Assembly: GCF_002101775.1 (NCBI RefSeq)
Contig: NZ_LQPI01000076.1
Span: 1 to 37,221 of the forward strand
Length of the DNA stretch: 37,221 bases
Direction of reading: 5' to 3'
Source: Mycolicibacter nonchromogenicus
GTDB taxonomy: Bacteria > Actinomycetota > Actinomycetes > Mycobacteriales > Mycobacteriaceae
A program made the position numbers and the translations under genes. This document shows, piece by piece, positions 24,742-33,336 of this stretch. Within the stretch, counting starts at the first letter, position 1, and each line of letters begins with the position of its first letter. The notes below the pieces were generated by a model. The model saw nothing but the letters and a program-made list of their open reading frames with translations. It searched no databases and had not been told where the DNA came from.

Positions 24742-26160
24742 ATGAGCACCAACGAGGGCTCGCTGTGGGGCGGGCGATTCGCCGAAGGACCGTCTGACGC
24801 ACTCGCCGCGCTGAGCAAATCCACCCACTTCGACTGGGTGCTGGCCCCCTACGACGTGGCCGCATCCAAGGCCCACGCGAAGGTGCTGCACAGCGCCGGG
24901 CTGCTCACCGACGAACAGCGGGACGGCCTGCTGGCCGGCCTGGACAGTCTCGGCGCAGACGTGGCCGACGGCAGCTTCGGCCCGCTGGTCACCGATGAGG
25001 ACGTGCACGGCGCGCTGGAGCGCGGCCTGATCGACCGGGTGGGTGCGGATCTGGGTGGCCGGCTGCGTGCCGGGCGGTCGCGAAACGACCAGGTGGCCAC
25101 GCTGTTTCGGATGTGGCTGCGTGACGCGGTGCGCCGGGTGGCGGCCGGGGTGCTCGACGTGGTCGAGGCGCTGGCCCACCAGGCCGCTGCCCACCCGAGC
25201 GCCATCATGCCGGGCAAGACGCACCTGCAGTCCGCACAGCCGGTGCTGCTGGCCCACCACCTGCTGGCCCACGCCCACCCGCTGCTGCGCGACGTGGACC
25301 GGATCATCGACTTCGACGCCCGCGCCGCGATCTCGCCCTACGGGTCGGGCGCGCTGGCCGGCTCGTCACTGGGCCTCAACCCCGACGCGATCGCCGCCGA
25401 ACTCGGTTTCACCGCGGCCGCCGACAACTCGATCGACGCCACCGCCGCCCGCGATTTCGCCGCCGAGGCCGCGTTCGTGTTCGCGATGATCGCCGTGGAC
25501 CTGTCCCGGCTGGCCGAAGACATCATCTTGTGGAGTTCAACGGAATTCGGCTACGCCGTGCTGCACGACTCCTGGTCGACCGGCAGCTCGATCATGCCGC
25601 AGAAGAAGAACCCCGACATCGCCGAGTTGGCCCGCGGCAAGTCCGGCCGGTTGATCGGCAACCTGACCGGTCTGCTGGCGACGCTGAAGGCGCAGCCGCT
25701 GGCCTACAACCGCGACCTGCAGGAGGACAAGGAGCCGGTGTTCGACTCGGCGGCGCAGCTCGAGCTGCTTCTGCCGGCGATGGCCGGGCTGGTGGGCACC
25801 TTGCGCTTCGACACCGAGCGGATGGCCGCGCTGGCGCCGGCCGGCTACACCCTGGCCACCGACATCGCCGAATGGCTGGTGCGCCAAGGCGTTCCGTTCC
25901 GCATCGCGCACGAGGCGGCCGGTGCGGCGGTCCAGGCGGCCGAGCAGCGCGGCGTCGGTCTCGACGAGCTGACCGACGACGAACTGGCCGCCATCAGCCC
26001 CGAGCTCACCCCGCAGGTCCGCGAGGTGCTGACCGTCGAGGGTTCGGTGAGCTCTCGCGACGCCCGCGGCGGCACCGCGCCGCAGCGGGTGGCCGAACAG
26101 CTCGAAGCGGTCCGCGCAGCCGTCAGCCAGGCGCGCCGCCGAACCGCAGAGTCGACCTAA
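24742..26160 (+). CDS. argH: Argininosuccinate lyase
   Basis: 472 residues. It splits argininosuccinate into arginine and fumarate, the last step. Fumarase/aspartase superfamily: N-terminal LWGGRFAEGPSDALAALSKS, the RSRNDQVATLFRMWLR block, the GKTHLQSAQPVLLAHHLLAH block (catalytic His), and the signature loop GSSIMPQKKNPDIAELARGK with the catalytic Ser. The ribosome-binding site GGAAGAAAG lies near the ATG. No polyketide synthase gene follows, unlike H37Rv. The stop overlaps the convergent heme oxygenase stop. Confidence 0.97.
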   Translation: MSTNEGSLWGGRFAEGPSDALAALSKSTHFDWVLAPYDVAASKAHAKVLHSAGLLTDEQRDGLLAGLDSLGADVADGSFGPLVTDEDVHGALERGLIDRVGADLGGRLRAGRSRNDQVATLFRMWLRDAVRRVAAGVLDVVEALAHQAAAHPSAIMPGKTHLQSAQPVLLAHHLLAHAHPLLRDVDRIIDFDARAAISPYGSGALAGSSLGLNPDAIAAELGFTAAADNSIDATAARDFAAEAAFVFAMIAVDLSRLAEDIILWSSTEFGYAVLHDSWSTGSSIMPQKKNPDIAELARGKSGRLIGNLTGLLATLKAQPLAYNRDLQEDKEPVFDSAAQLELLLPAMAGLVGTLRFDTERMAALAPAGYTLATDIAEWLVRQGVPFRIAHEAAGAAVQAAEQRGVGLDELTDDELAAISPELTPQVREVLTVEGSVSSRDARGGTAPQRVAEQLEAVRAAVSQARRRTAEST

Positions 26161-26822
26161 GGGGATTCGCGGTAGTACGACGGCAGGTTCACGGCCAATT
26201 CGTCGAACAGGGCCTGGTTGAGTCCGAACGCCAGCCTGACCTCGTCGACCACGCCGTCGATCTCCTCGGGCGCCAGGCCCAGCGCGTCGAGGCGGGCCCG
26301 GTAGGCGTCCTTGTACGGCTTGGCCCGCACCGGAAACTCGTAGAACGCCAAGCCGCGGCCCCCGAGCGCGAACGTGCGGTCCAGCACCTTCCCGATCGCC
26401 TGCCCGCCGGAGAGATCCCCCAGGTAGCGCGTGTAGTGATGCGCCAGCAACGCGCTGCTCGAGGCGGCGGCGATCCGGTCGCGGTAGGCCTGGGCGGCGG
26501 GCGAGTCGACATCGGCGACCGGGCCGCCCGCCCAGAACTCCAGGTCGGCCTCGATCGCTGACAGCCGCTCCAGGGCAGGGTCGTACACCGACGTGACCAG
26601 GGGATCGGCGCGGTTCGCCCGCACCGCGGCCTCCAACGCGGCGTAGACCACCCGCAGGCGCAGCAGATAGTCGACGTAGCCCTGCTCGTTGACCCTGCCG
26701 TCCATCAGCTCGGACACAAACGGCGAGGCCTCGGCGGCGTCGTGGGCGGCCTGCGATCCTTCCCGCATCGCAGTGGACAACGACCGGACGGCATCGGGTT
26801 CGACGGGGGCCTTCAGCGGCAT
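26157..26822 (-). CDS. Heme oxygenase (biliverdin-producing, HO-1/HmuO family)
   Basis: 221 residues, the usual size for bacterial HmuO-type enzymes. It opens heme to biliverdin, CO and iron. The proximal ligand is H27 (GSQAAHDAAE). The distal helix reads HHYTRYLGDLSGGQAIGK, with D136 for the water network and the flexible GG pair. The all-helical pattern holds throughout. Cytosolic, with no signal. The ATG is preceded by GAAGGGAACGG. H37Rv does not have this family at this locus; it uses the unrelated MhuD for heme breakdown. Transfer from another actinobacterium or lineage-specific retention are both possible. No iron-box-like operator was recognised upstream. Confidence 0.92.
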   Translation of the reverse strand: MPLKAPVEPDAVRSLSTAMREGSQAAHDAAEASPFVSELMDGRVNEQGYVDYLLRLRVVYAALEAAVRANRADPLVTSVYDPALERLSAIEADLEFWAGGPVADVDSPAAQAYRDRIAAASSSALLAHHYTRYLGDLSGGQAIGKVLDRTFALGGRGLAFYEFPVRAKPYKDAYRARLDALGLAPEEIDGVVDEVRLAFGLNQALFDELAVNLPSYYRESP

Positions 26823-26974
26823 GGGTGTGATCCGTTCCCTTCGCGGTGCTTCCCGGCATCATCGGGGTGGCGGCGCCGTTGCCGAATGCATTTTCCGCCA
26901 GAGTAATGACTGCGGCCGCGTCCGCCAGCCAAGACCGGGCGCTGCGCTAGCGTGAAGAGATCAACGGCAGCCGA

Positions 26975-27733
26975 ATGATCTCGACCGCGTGGCGTCTGAT
27001 GATGGCGATCGCACTGTGCGGGCTGCTGCCGCAGTGCACCGGCGGCACACCACAGGCCCCCACCTCTGAGCCGACCACCTCGTCGCGCCGCCCAGCCCCC
27101 GAACCCGCTGAGGTCACCGGCGTCACGGCCGCCGAGCTCGGCTCGACCTGGCACCGCGGCTGCCCGGTGGCCCCCGCGCAGCTGCGGCGGGTCGCCGTGA
27201 CCCACCTGGGCTTCGACGACCGCCCGCATCGCGGCGAGTTGATCGTGCACCAGGAGCTGGTTCCCCAAGTCGTCGCGGTGTTCGACCGGCTCTACCGCCT
27301 GGAGTTCCCGATCGAGCGGATGCAGTCGGTGGCCCGCTATCGCGGCGGCGAGGACGAGCTGTCGATGGAGGACAACAACACCTCGGCGTTCAACTGCCGG
27401 CGCATCCCCGGCTCGGGCACCTGGTCGCCACACGCCTACGGCCGGGCCATCGACGTCAATCCGCTGCTGAACCCGTGGGTCGAACACGACACGTTCGCGC
27501 CGCGCAATGCCGGGGTGTACCTGAATCGCCGTCGGATCGAGCCGGGCCTGCTGCATGCCGGCGACGCCGCGGTGCGCGCCTTCACCGACGCCGGGTGGCG
27601 CTGGGGCGGCGCCTGGAAATCACCGGTGGACTACCAGCATTTCGAGAGTCCTACTCCAGCAGCTCCGACAGCTCCAGCCACCGGGCCTCCTGCTCGGCCA
27701 CCTCGGCCTCCAGCGCCCGCAACTGGCGGGTGA
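26975..27733 (+). CDS. Exported M15-family peptidase-like protein (VanY/CwlK type), putative lipoprotein
   Basis: 252 residues. Residues 1-20 look like a signal (TAWRLMMAIALCGLLPQ), followed by C21. LPQC is an imperfect lipobox because Gln replaces the usual small residue at -1. A Thr/Pro/Ser-rich linker runs to about 50. The catalytic domain has the M15 zinc set: H153 and D160 in SPHAYGRAIDVNP and H222 in VDYQHFE. Such enzymes cut D-Ala-D-Ala or L-Ala-D-Glu bonds in peptidoglycan stem peptides. The last 28 residues, rich in Pro, Ala and Thr, are coded over the end of the convergent ABC-F gene (83-base overlap). A -10-like TAGCGT lies at 26948-26953. Confidence 0.8.
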   Translation: MISTAWRLMMAIALCGLLPQCTGGTPQAPTSEPTTSSRRPAPEPAEVTGVTAAELGSTWHRGCPVAPAQLRRVAVTHLGFDDRPHRGELIVHQELVPQVVAVFDRLYRLEFPIERMQSVARYRGGEDELSMEDNNTSAFNCRRIPGSGTWSPHAYGRAIDVNPLLNPWVEHDTFAPRNAGVYLNRRRIEPGLLHAGDAAVRAFTDAGWRWGGAWKSPVDYQHFESPTPAAPTAPATGPPARPPRPPAPATGG

Positions 27734-29426
27734 GCTCCGCGAGCCCCACGTGATCGGACTGGTCGAAGGCGGCCAGCTCGTGATGTTTGGCCTCGATCTG
27801 CTCGGCCAGCTTCGCCAACCGGCGATCGACGGCAGCCAGATCCTTCTGTGCCGCACGCAATTCGGCTCCTGAGAGCGGCGCGTCGGCAGCCGCGGCGGCG
27901 GGTCGCGCCACCGGCGCCCGACGCGCCTCGGCGGCCAGCCGCAGATATTCGTCGACCCCGCCCGGCAGGTGCCGCAGCCGGCCGTCGAGGATCGCGTACT
28001 GGTTGTCGGTGACCCGCTCCAGCAGATACCGGTCATGGGAGACCACGATCAAGGTGCCCGGCCAGGAGTCCAACAGGTCCTCGGTGGCGGTCAGCATGTC
28101 GGTGTCGACGTCGTTGGTGGGCTCGTCGAGCACCAGCACGTTCGGCTCGGCGAGCAGGGTGAGCATCAACTGCAGCCGCCGCCACTGCCCGCCGGAGAGC
28201 TCGCCGACCCGGGCCGACAGCTGGGCGCGGCCGAACCCGAGCCGCTCCAGCAGCTGGGCGGGGGTCATCTCCTTGCCCTCGACCTGGTAGTCGCTGCGCA
28301 GCCGGCCCAGCACATCGGCCACCCGGTCTGCGGCAAGCTTCTCCAACTCCGCCGACTGCTGATCCAGCATGCCCAGGCGCACCGTCTTGCCGCGCTTGAC
28401 CCGGCCGCTGTCGGGCACCACGGTGCCGGCGATCAGACCGAGCAGGGTGGACTTGCCGGCCCCGTTGGCGCCGACGATTCCGGTGCGCTCACCGGGGCCG
28501 ATGCGCCATTCGACGTTGCGCAGCACCGGCTTGCCGTCAAACGACACCGACACGTCCAGCAGGTCGATCACGTCCTTGCCCAGCCGCGCGGTCGCCAACT
28601 TCATCAGCTCGACGTCGTTGCGCAGCGGGGGGACGTCGGCGATCAGCGCGTTGGCCGCCTCGATGCGGAACTTCGGTTTGGAGGTGCGCGCCGGTGCGCC
28701 GCGGCGCAGCCAGGCCAACTCCTTGCGTAACACGTTCTGCCGCTTGGCCTCGCTGGCCGCGGCCATCCGGTCACGCTCCACCCGCTGCAGCACGTACGCC
28801 GCGTAGCCGCCCTGGAACGGCTCCACGATGCGGTCGTGCACCTCCCAGGTGGTGGTGGCCACCTCGTCGAGGAACCACCGGTCGTGGGTGACCACCAGCA
28901 GGCCGCCGGTGTTGCGGGCCCAGCGCTGCTGAAGATGCCGCGCCAGCCAGGTGATGCCCTCCACATCGAGGTGGTTGGTGGGCTCGTCGAGGCAGATCAC
29001 GTCCCAGTCGCCGATCAGCAGGGCCGCCAGCTGCACTCGCCGGCGCTGCCCGCCGGACAGCCCGGCGATGTTCGCATCCCACGCGATGTCGGAGACCAGA
29101 CCGTCGACCACGTCGCGGATTCGCGGGTTGGACGCCCACTCGTGGTCGGCCTGATCACCGACCAGCGACGCCCCCAGCGTGGCGCCGGGGTCCAGCGTGT
29201 CGGCCTGATCCAGCAACCCCACCCGCAGCCCGCTGCGGCGGGTGACGCGGCCCGAATCCGGGGTCGCGGCGCCGGCCAGCAGGCGCAGCAGCGACGATTT
29301 TCCGTCTCCGTTGCGTCCGACGATCCCGATCCGCGCACCGTCATTCACCCCGAGGGTGACTGAGTCCAACACCACACCGGTGGGGTAGCGCAGATGGAGG
29401 GCCTCAGCTCCGAGCAGGTGTGCCAC
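27651..29426 (-). CDS. ABC-F ATPase, Uup-like (intact counterpart of Rv1668c-Rv1667c)
   Basis: 591 residues from a GTG start at 29426. The open frame extends 163 codons further upstream, but that part is antisense to the neighbouring gene and unconserved. It has two ATPase domains and no membrane segments. Domain 1: GIVGRNGDGKSSLLRLL, LSGGQRRRVQLA, VICLDEPTNHLD. Domain 2: GIVGANGAGKSTLLGLI, LSGGQWRRLQLM, VLVLDEPTNDVD. The inter-domain linker is Arg/Lys-rich and a C-terminal coiled coil (about 515-591) is typical of Uup. ABC-F proteins act on the ribosome in translation or antibiotic protection, not in transport. H37Rv carries two separate adjacent reading frames here; this one is a single gene. 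The start is uncertain by a few codons. Confidence 0.88.
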   Translation of the reverse strand: MAHLLGAEALHLRYPTGVVLDSVTLGVNDGARIGIVGRNGDGKSSLLRLLAGAATPDSGRVTRRSGLRVGLLDQADTLDPGATLGASLVGDQADHEWASNPRIRDVVDGLVSDIAWDANIAGLSGGQRRRVQLAALLIGDWDVICLDEPTNHLDVEGITWLARHLQQRWARNTGGLLVVTHDRWFLDEVATTTWEVHDRIVEPFQGGYAAYVLQRVERDRMAAASEAKRQNVLRKELAWLRRGAPARTSKPKFRIEAANALIADVPPLRNDVELMKLATARLGKDVIDLLDVSVSFDGKPVLRNVEWRIGPGERTGIVGANGAGKSTLLGLIAGTVVPDSGRVKRGKTVRLGMLDQQSAELEKLAADRVADVLGRLRSDYQVEGKEMTPAQLLERLGFGRAQLSARVGELSGGQWRRLQLMLTLLAEPNVLVLDEPTNDVDTDMLTATEDLLDSWPGTLIVVSHDRYLLERVTDNQYAILDGRLRHLPGGVDEYLRLAAEARRAPVARPAAAAADAPLSGAELRAAQKDLAAVDRRLAKLAEQIEAKHHELAAFDQSDHVGLAELTRQLRALEAEVAEQEARWLELSELLE

Positions 29427-29494
29427 CGGTGGAACGGTACTGCCTGCCCCTGGGCGAACGGTGAACCAGCCGGACCGGCAGCTCTGATGTGCCA

Positions 29495-29523
29495 GAATGT
29501 GCACGTCATTCCGGGATCGAATG
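29495..29523. promoter_or_regulatory. Three GAATG/CATTC half-sites between the ABC-F gene and the Rv1683-like gene
   Basis: GAATG (29495-29499), CATTC (29507-29511) and GAATG (29519-29523) alternate in orientation with 7-base gaps, making two overlapping inverted repeats. TGCCAGAAT (29490-29498) also resembles an extended -10 for the rightward gene. This is the 115-base divergent region. Confidence 0.3.
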
Positions 29524-29541
29524 CACCAGTAGGGGAGCAGC

Positions 29542-32529
29542 GTGGATCTGAACTTGTCGGCCATCACCCGGCCGGTCGAGTGGCTGATGGCCACCGCACA
29601 GAATGGTCTGGAGGTGCTGCGCTGGGGCGGCCTTGAGACCGGAGCGGTGCCGTCGCCATTCCAGATCGTCGAGAGCACCCCGATGTACAAGCTGCGGCGG
29701 TACTTCCCGCCGGACAGCCGGCCCGGACAACCGCAGCCCGGACCGCCGGTGCTGCTGGTGCACCCGATGATGATGTCGGCAAACATGTGGGACGTCACCC
29801 ACGAGGAGGGCGCCGTCGGCATCCTGCACGACGCCGGCCTGGACCCGTGGGTGATCGACTTCGGTTCACCGGACCAGGTCGAAGGCGGCATGCGCCGCAA
29901 CCTGGCCGACCACATCGTCGCCCTGAGTCAGGCCGTCGACACCGTCGCCGAGACCACCGGGCGCGACGTGCACCTGGCCGGCTACTCCCAGGGCGGCATG
30001 TTCGCCTATCAGACCGGGGCATACCGGCATTCGAAGAAGATCGCCAGCATCATCGCGTTCGGTTCGCCGGTGGACACCCTGGCCGCACTGCCGATGGGCC
30101 TGCCGCCCAATCTGGCCTCCAACGTGGCCGGCTTCATGGCCGACCACGTCTTCAACCGGCTGGACATCTCGGGATGGCAGGCGCGCGTGGGCTTCCAGAT
30201 GATGGACCCGCTCAAGACGGCGAAGGCTCGGGTGGACTTCCTGCGCCAGCTGCACGACCGCGAAGCCCTGCTGCCGCGCGAGGCGCAGCGCCGCTTCCTG
30301 GAGTCCGAGGGCTGGATCGCCTGGTCGGGTCCGGCGATCTCCGAGCTGCTCAAGCAGTTCATCGCCCACAACCGGATGATGACCGGGGGCTTCGCCATCA
30401 ACGGCCAGCTGGTCACCCTCACCGACATCACCTGCCCGGTGCTGGCATTCGTCGGTGAGGTCGACGACATCGGGCAGCCGGCGGCCGTGCGTGGGATCCG
30501 CCGGGCCGCGCCCGACGCCAAGGTCTTCGAATATCTGCTGCGAGCAGGCCATTTCGGTCTGGTGGTGGGTTCCAAGGCCGCCGAACTGACCTGGCCGACC
30601 GTGGCGGGCTGGGTGCTGTGGCAGTCCGGGCTGGGGCCGCAGCCGGCAGGTGTGGCGCTGATGTCCGAGCAGCCGTCCGAAGGTGCCAAGGGCGGCGTCG
30701 CGATGACGTCGCGGATCGCGCACGGGCTGGGCGAGGCCTCCGAGGTCGCCCTGACGTTGGCGCGGGGCGCGGCCGACGCCATGGTGGCGGCGCAGAAGTC
30801 GGTGCGCACCATGGCCGTTGAGACCGCGCGCACCCTGCCCCGGCTGGCCCGGCTCGGCCAGATCAACGACCACACCCGAATCTCGTTGGGCCGCATCATC
30901 GATGAGCAGGCCGCCGACTCACCCGACGGCGAATTCCTGTTGTTCGACGGGCGTGTGCACACCTACGAGGCGGTCAACAAGCGCATCGACAACGTGGTCC
31001 GCGGCCTGATCGAGGTCGGGGTGCGCCAAGGCGTGCGCGTCGGCGTGCTGATGGCCACCCGGCCCAGCGCCCTGGTCGCGATCGCGGCGCTGTCGCGGCT
31101 GGGTGCGGTGGCCGTGCTGATGCCGACCGACAAGGATCTGCTGCCCGCGGCCCGCCTGGGCGGCTTCTCCGACATCATCGTCGACCCCGACACCCTGGAG
31201 CTGGCCGCCGAGGCCGCCCGCGAACTGCGTTGCCAGGTGCTGGTGCTCGGCGGCGGTGAAGCCCGCGACCTGGATCTGCCCACCGACATCGACGTCGTCG
31301 ACATGGAGCAGATCGACCCGGACGCCGTCGAGCTGCCCGGCTGGTACCGCCCCAACCCGGGCTTCGCCCGCGACCTGGCGTTCGTGGCCTTCGGCGACGT
31401 GGCCGGCGAGCTGGTGGCCAAGCAGATCACCAACTTCCGCTGGGCGCTCTCGGCGTTCGGCACCGCATCGACGGCGGCCCTGGGGCCCAACGACACGGTG
31501 TACTGCCTCACCCCGCTGCACCACGAGTCCGGGCTGCTGGTCAGTCTGGGCGGTGCCGTGGTCGGCGGGGCCCGCATCGCCCTGTCGCGCGGCCTGAACC
31601 CGGCCCGATTCGTCGCCGAGGTCCGTCAGTACGGCGTCAGCGTGGTGTCCTACACCTGGGCGATGCTCGGCGAGGTCATCGACGACCCGAACTTCGTCCT
31701 GGCGGGCAACCACCCGGTCCGGCTGTTCATCGGTTCCGGTATGCCCGTCGGCCTGTGGAACCGGGTCACCGAGGTGTTCGCACCGGCCAATGTCGTCGAG
31801 TTCTTCGCCACCAAGGACGGTCAGGCCGTGCTGGCCAACGTCTCCGGCGCCAAGGTCGGCAGCAAGGGCCGGCCACTGCCCGGCGCGGTGGATGTGCAGC
31901 TGGCCGCCTACGACAGCGAGCTCGACCTGATTCTGGAAGACGACCGGGGCTTCGTGCGGGTCGCCGAGAACGACGAGGTCGGTGTGCTGCTGGCCAAGCC
32001 GCGCGGACCGATCGACCCGTCGGCCTCGGTCAAGCGGGGGGTGTTCGCGCCCGCCGACACCTGGATCTCCACGGAGTTCCTGTTCCGGCGCGACGCCGAC
32101 GGCGACTACTGGCTGGTGGGCGGGCGCGCCTCCACCGTCCGGACCGACCGCGGGGTGGCGTTCCCGGTGGTCATCACCGATGCCCTGGGCGCCGTCACCG
32201 GCGTCGACCTGGCGGTCACCTATCGAGTGCCGACCGAGGGGGCCGACCTGGTGGTGGCGGCGGTCTCGGCGCAGCCGGGCGTCACGATCACCGCGGCCGA
32301 CCTCAGCGAGGCGGTGGCCGCACTGCCCGTTGGTATCGGCCCCGATGTCATCCACGTGGTGCGCGACCTGCCGCTGAGCGCGGTGTACCGCCCGGTGGTG
32401 GGTGAGCTGCGTGAAGCCGGGCTGCCCAAGGCCGGACGCAACGCCTGGTACTTCGATGCGGCCAGTGGGCAGTACAAGCGGCTGACGGCCGCGGTGCGTA
32501 CCGAACTGGCCGGTGGCGGTCGCCCGTGA
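29542..32529 (+). CDS. Alpha/beta hydrolase (PhaC-like) fused to an AMP-binding-like domain, Rv1683 family
   Basis: 995 residues (999 in H37Rv Rv1683). The GTG start has AGGGGAG 4 bases upstream. The N-terminal half (about 40-365) is an alpha/beta hydrolase related to polyhydroxyalkanoate synthases: nucleophile S149 in LAGYSQGGMFAY (Ser, where PHA synthases have Cys), an acid at D308 or D309 and H337 in RAGHFGLVVG. The C-terminal half (about 430-985) has the length and flow of acyl-CoA synthetases (FadD). However, the ATP-binding Ser/Thr/Gly loop is replaced by AFGDVAGELVAKQIT, the TGD motif by STE, and the catalytic Lys near the C-terminus by PLSAVYRPVVGEL. The Rv1683 family is annotated as a lipase/acyl-CoA synthase linked to triacylglycerol. 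Synthetase activity is doubtful from this sequence; hydrolase activity is plausible. Confidence 0.88.
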   Translation: MDLNLSAITRPVEWLMATAQNGLEVLRWGGLETGAVPSPFQIVESTPMYKLRRYFPPDSRPGQPQPGPPVLLVHPMMMSANMWDVTHEEGAVGILHDAGLDPWVIDFGSPDQVEGGMRRNLADHIVALSQAVDTVAETTGRDVHLAGYSQGGMFAYQTGAYRHSKKIASIIAFGSPVDTLAALPMGLPPNLASNVAGFMADHVFNRLDISGWQARVGFQMMDPLKTAKARVDFLRQLHDREALLPREAQRRFLESEGWIAWSGPAISELLKQFIAHNRMMTGGFAINGQLVTLTDITCPVLAFVGEVDDIGQPAAVRGIRRAAPDAKVFEYLLRAGHFGLVVGSKAAELTWPTVAGWVLWQSGLGPQPAGVALMSEQPSEGAKGGVAMTSRIAHGLGEASEVALTLARGAADAMVAAQKSVRTMAVETARTLPRLARLGQINDHTRISLGRIIDEQAADSPDGEFLLFDGRVHTYEAVNKRIDNVVRGLIEVGVRQGVRVGVLMATRPSALVAIAALSRLGAVAVLMPTDKDLLPAARLGGFSDIIVDPDTLELAAEAARELRCQVLVLGGGEARDLDLPTDIDVVDMEQIDPDAVELPGWYRPNPGFARDLAFVAFGDVAGELVAKQITNFRWALSAFGTASTAALGPNDTVYCLTPLHHESGLLVSLGGAVVGGARIALSRGLNPARFVAEVRQYGVSVVSYTWAMLGEVIDDPNFVLAGNHPVRLFIGSGMPVGLWNRVTEVFAPANVVEFFATKDGQAVLANVSGAKVGSKGRPLPGAVDVQLAAYDSELDLILEDDRGFVRVAENDEVGVLLAKPRGPIDPSASVKRGVFAPADTWISTEFLFRRDADGDYWLVGGRASTVRTDRGVAFPVVITDALGAVTGVDLAVTYRVPTEGADLVVAAVSAQPGVTITAADLSEAVAALPVGIGPDVIHVVRDLPLSAVYRPVVGELREAGLPKAGRNAWYFDAASGQYKRLTAAVRTELAGGGRP

Positions 32530-32750
32530 TCGCCCAGGACCTGCTGGACATCCTGGTCTGCCCGGCCGACAGCGGCCCGCTGCTGCTGGTGCAGCGCTCG
32601 GGTGCGCACGCGCTGTACAACCCGCGCCTGCGCCGGGCCTACCGCATCGACGACGACATTCCGGTGCTGCTGGTCGACGAGTCCGAAGCCATCGGCGACG
32701 ACGAGCACGCGGTGCTCATTGCCCAAGCGGGTCCGGCAGATCCCCAGTGA
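32526..32750 (+). CDS. Trm112/YcaR-family small protein (Rv1684-like)
   Basis: 74 residues. The GTG start overlaps the preceding stop (GTGA), so it is translated with the Rv1683-like gene. The pattern LLDILVCPADSGPLLLVQ ... LYNPRLRRAYRIDDDIPVLL is the Trm112 / UPF0434 fold. The Trm112 zinc site normally needs more Cys; only one is present, so zinc binding is unlikely. Trm112-like proteins can activate methyltransferases, but no partner is nearby. Its last 35 bases overlap the convergent TetR gene. Confidence 0.85.
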   Translation: MIAQDLLDILVCPADSGPLLLVQRSGAHALYNPRLRRAYRIDDDIPVLLVDESEAIGDDEHAVLIAQAGPADPQ

Positions 32751-33336
32751 GGTAACGCTGCAGGGTCGGGGCGATCATCGCCACCACATCCGACGGGGGC
32801 AGTGAGGCGATCGGTTCCAGCCCGATGATGTAGCGGGCAAGCACGACGCCCATCAACTGGCTGGCGGCGAATTCGGCGCGCAGCACCCCGGTTCCCGGCG
32901 GTTCGTCGACCCGCTGGGCGAGTTCGGCGACCACGATGTCCCGGAAGAACGATCGGGCCAAGGGCACCTCGGTCCCGGTGAGCAGCGACCGCAACACCGC
33001 CATCATCCCGGTGCCGGCCTGCGAATCCCACAGCGGGAGAAGTGTTTCGGGCAGGATGCGCCCGAGTTGGTCGATCGGCGCCTCGCGCAGCCGCCCCAGC
33101 ACCGTCATCGGGTCGATCGGCAACTCGACCGCGGCGGCGAACAGCTGCTGCTTGGTGCCGTAGTAGTGATGCACCAGTGCCGCGTCGACACCCGCGGCGG
33201 CGGCCACCGCACGGATTGAGGTGTTGGCGAAACCGTTGCGGGCGAACAGCTCTCGGGATGCAGCCAGGATCTTTTCCCGGTTGTCGGTGGCGCCCGACGG
33301 CCGGCCCGGCTTGCGGGCTTTCGGGGCGGCGGCCAT
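32716..33336 (-). CDS. TetR-family transcriptional regulator (Rv1685c-like)
   Basis: 206 residues (207 in Rv1685c). The N-terminal TetR HTH is at about 20-66: KILAASRELFARNGFANTSI then RAVAAAAGVDAALVHHYYGT. The C-terminal ligand-binding and dimerisation domain is divergent and resembles the TetR_C segment of drug-efflux regulators (LRSLLTGTEVPLARSFFRDI). It is the last gene of the minus-strand operon after the ABC ATPase and permease; its ATG shares one base with the permease stop (TGATG). It probably represses this operon in response to an exported compound. Confidence 0.92.
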   Translation of the reverse strand: MAAAPKARKPGRPSGATDNREKILAASRELFARNGFANTSIRAVAAAAGVDAALVHHYYGTKQQLFAAAVELPIDPMTVLGRLREAPIDQLGRILPETLLPLWDSQAGTGMMAVLRSLLTGTEVPLARSFFRDIVVAELAQRVDEPPGTGVLRAEFAASQLMGVVLARYIIGLEPIASLPPSDVVAMIAPTLQRYLTGDLPDPLGQ

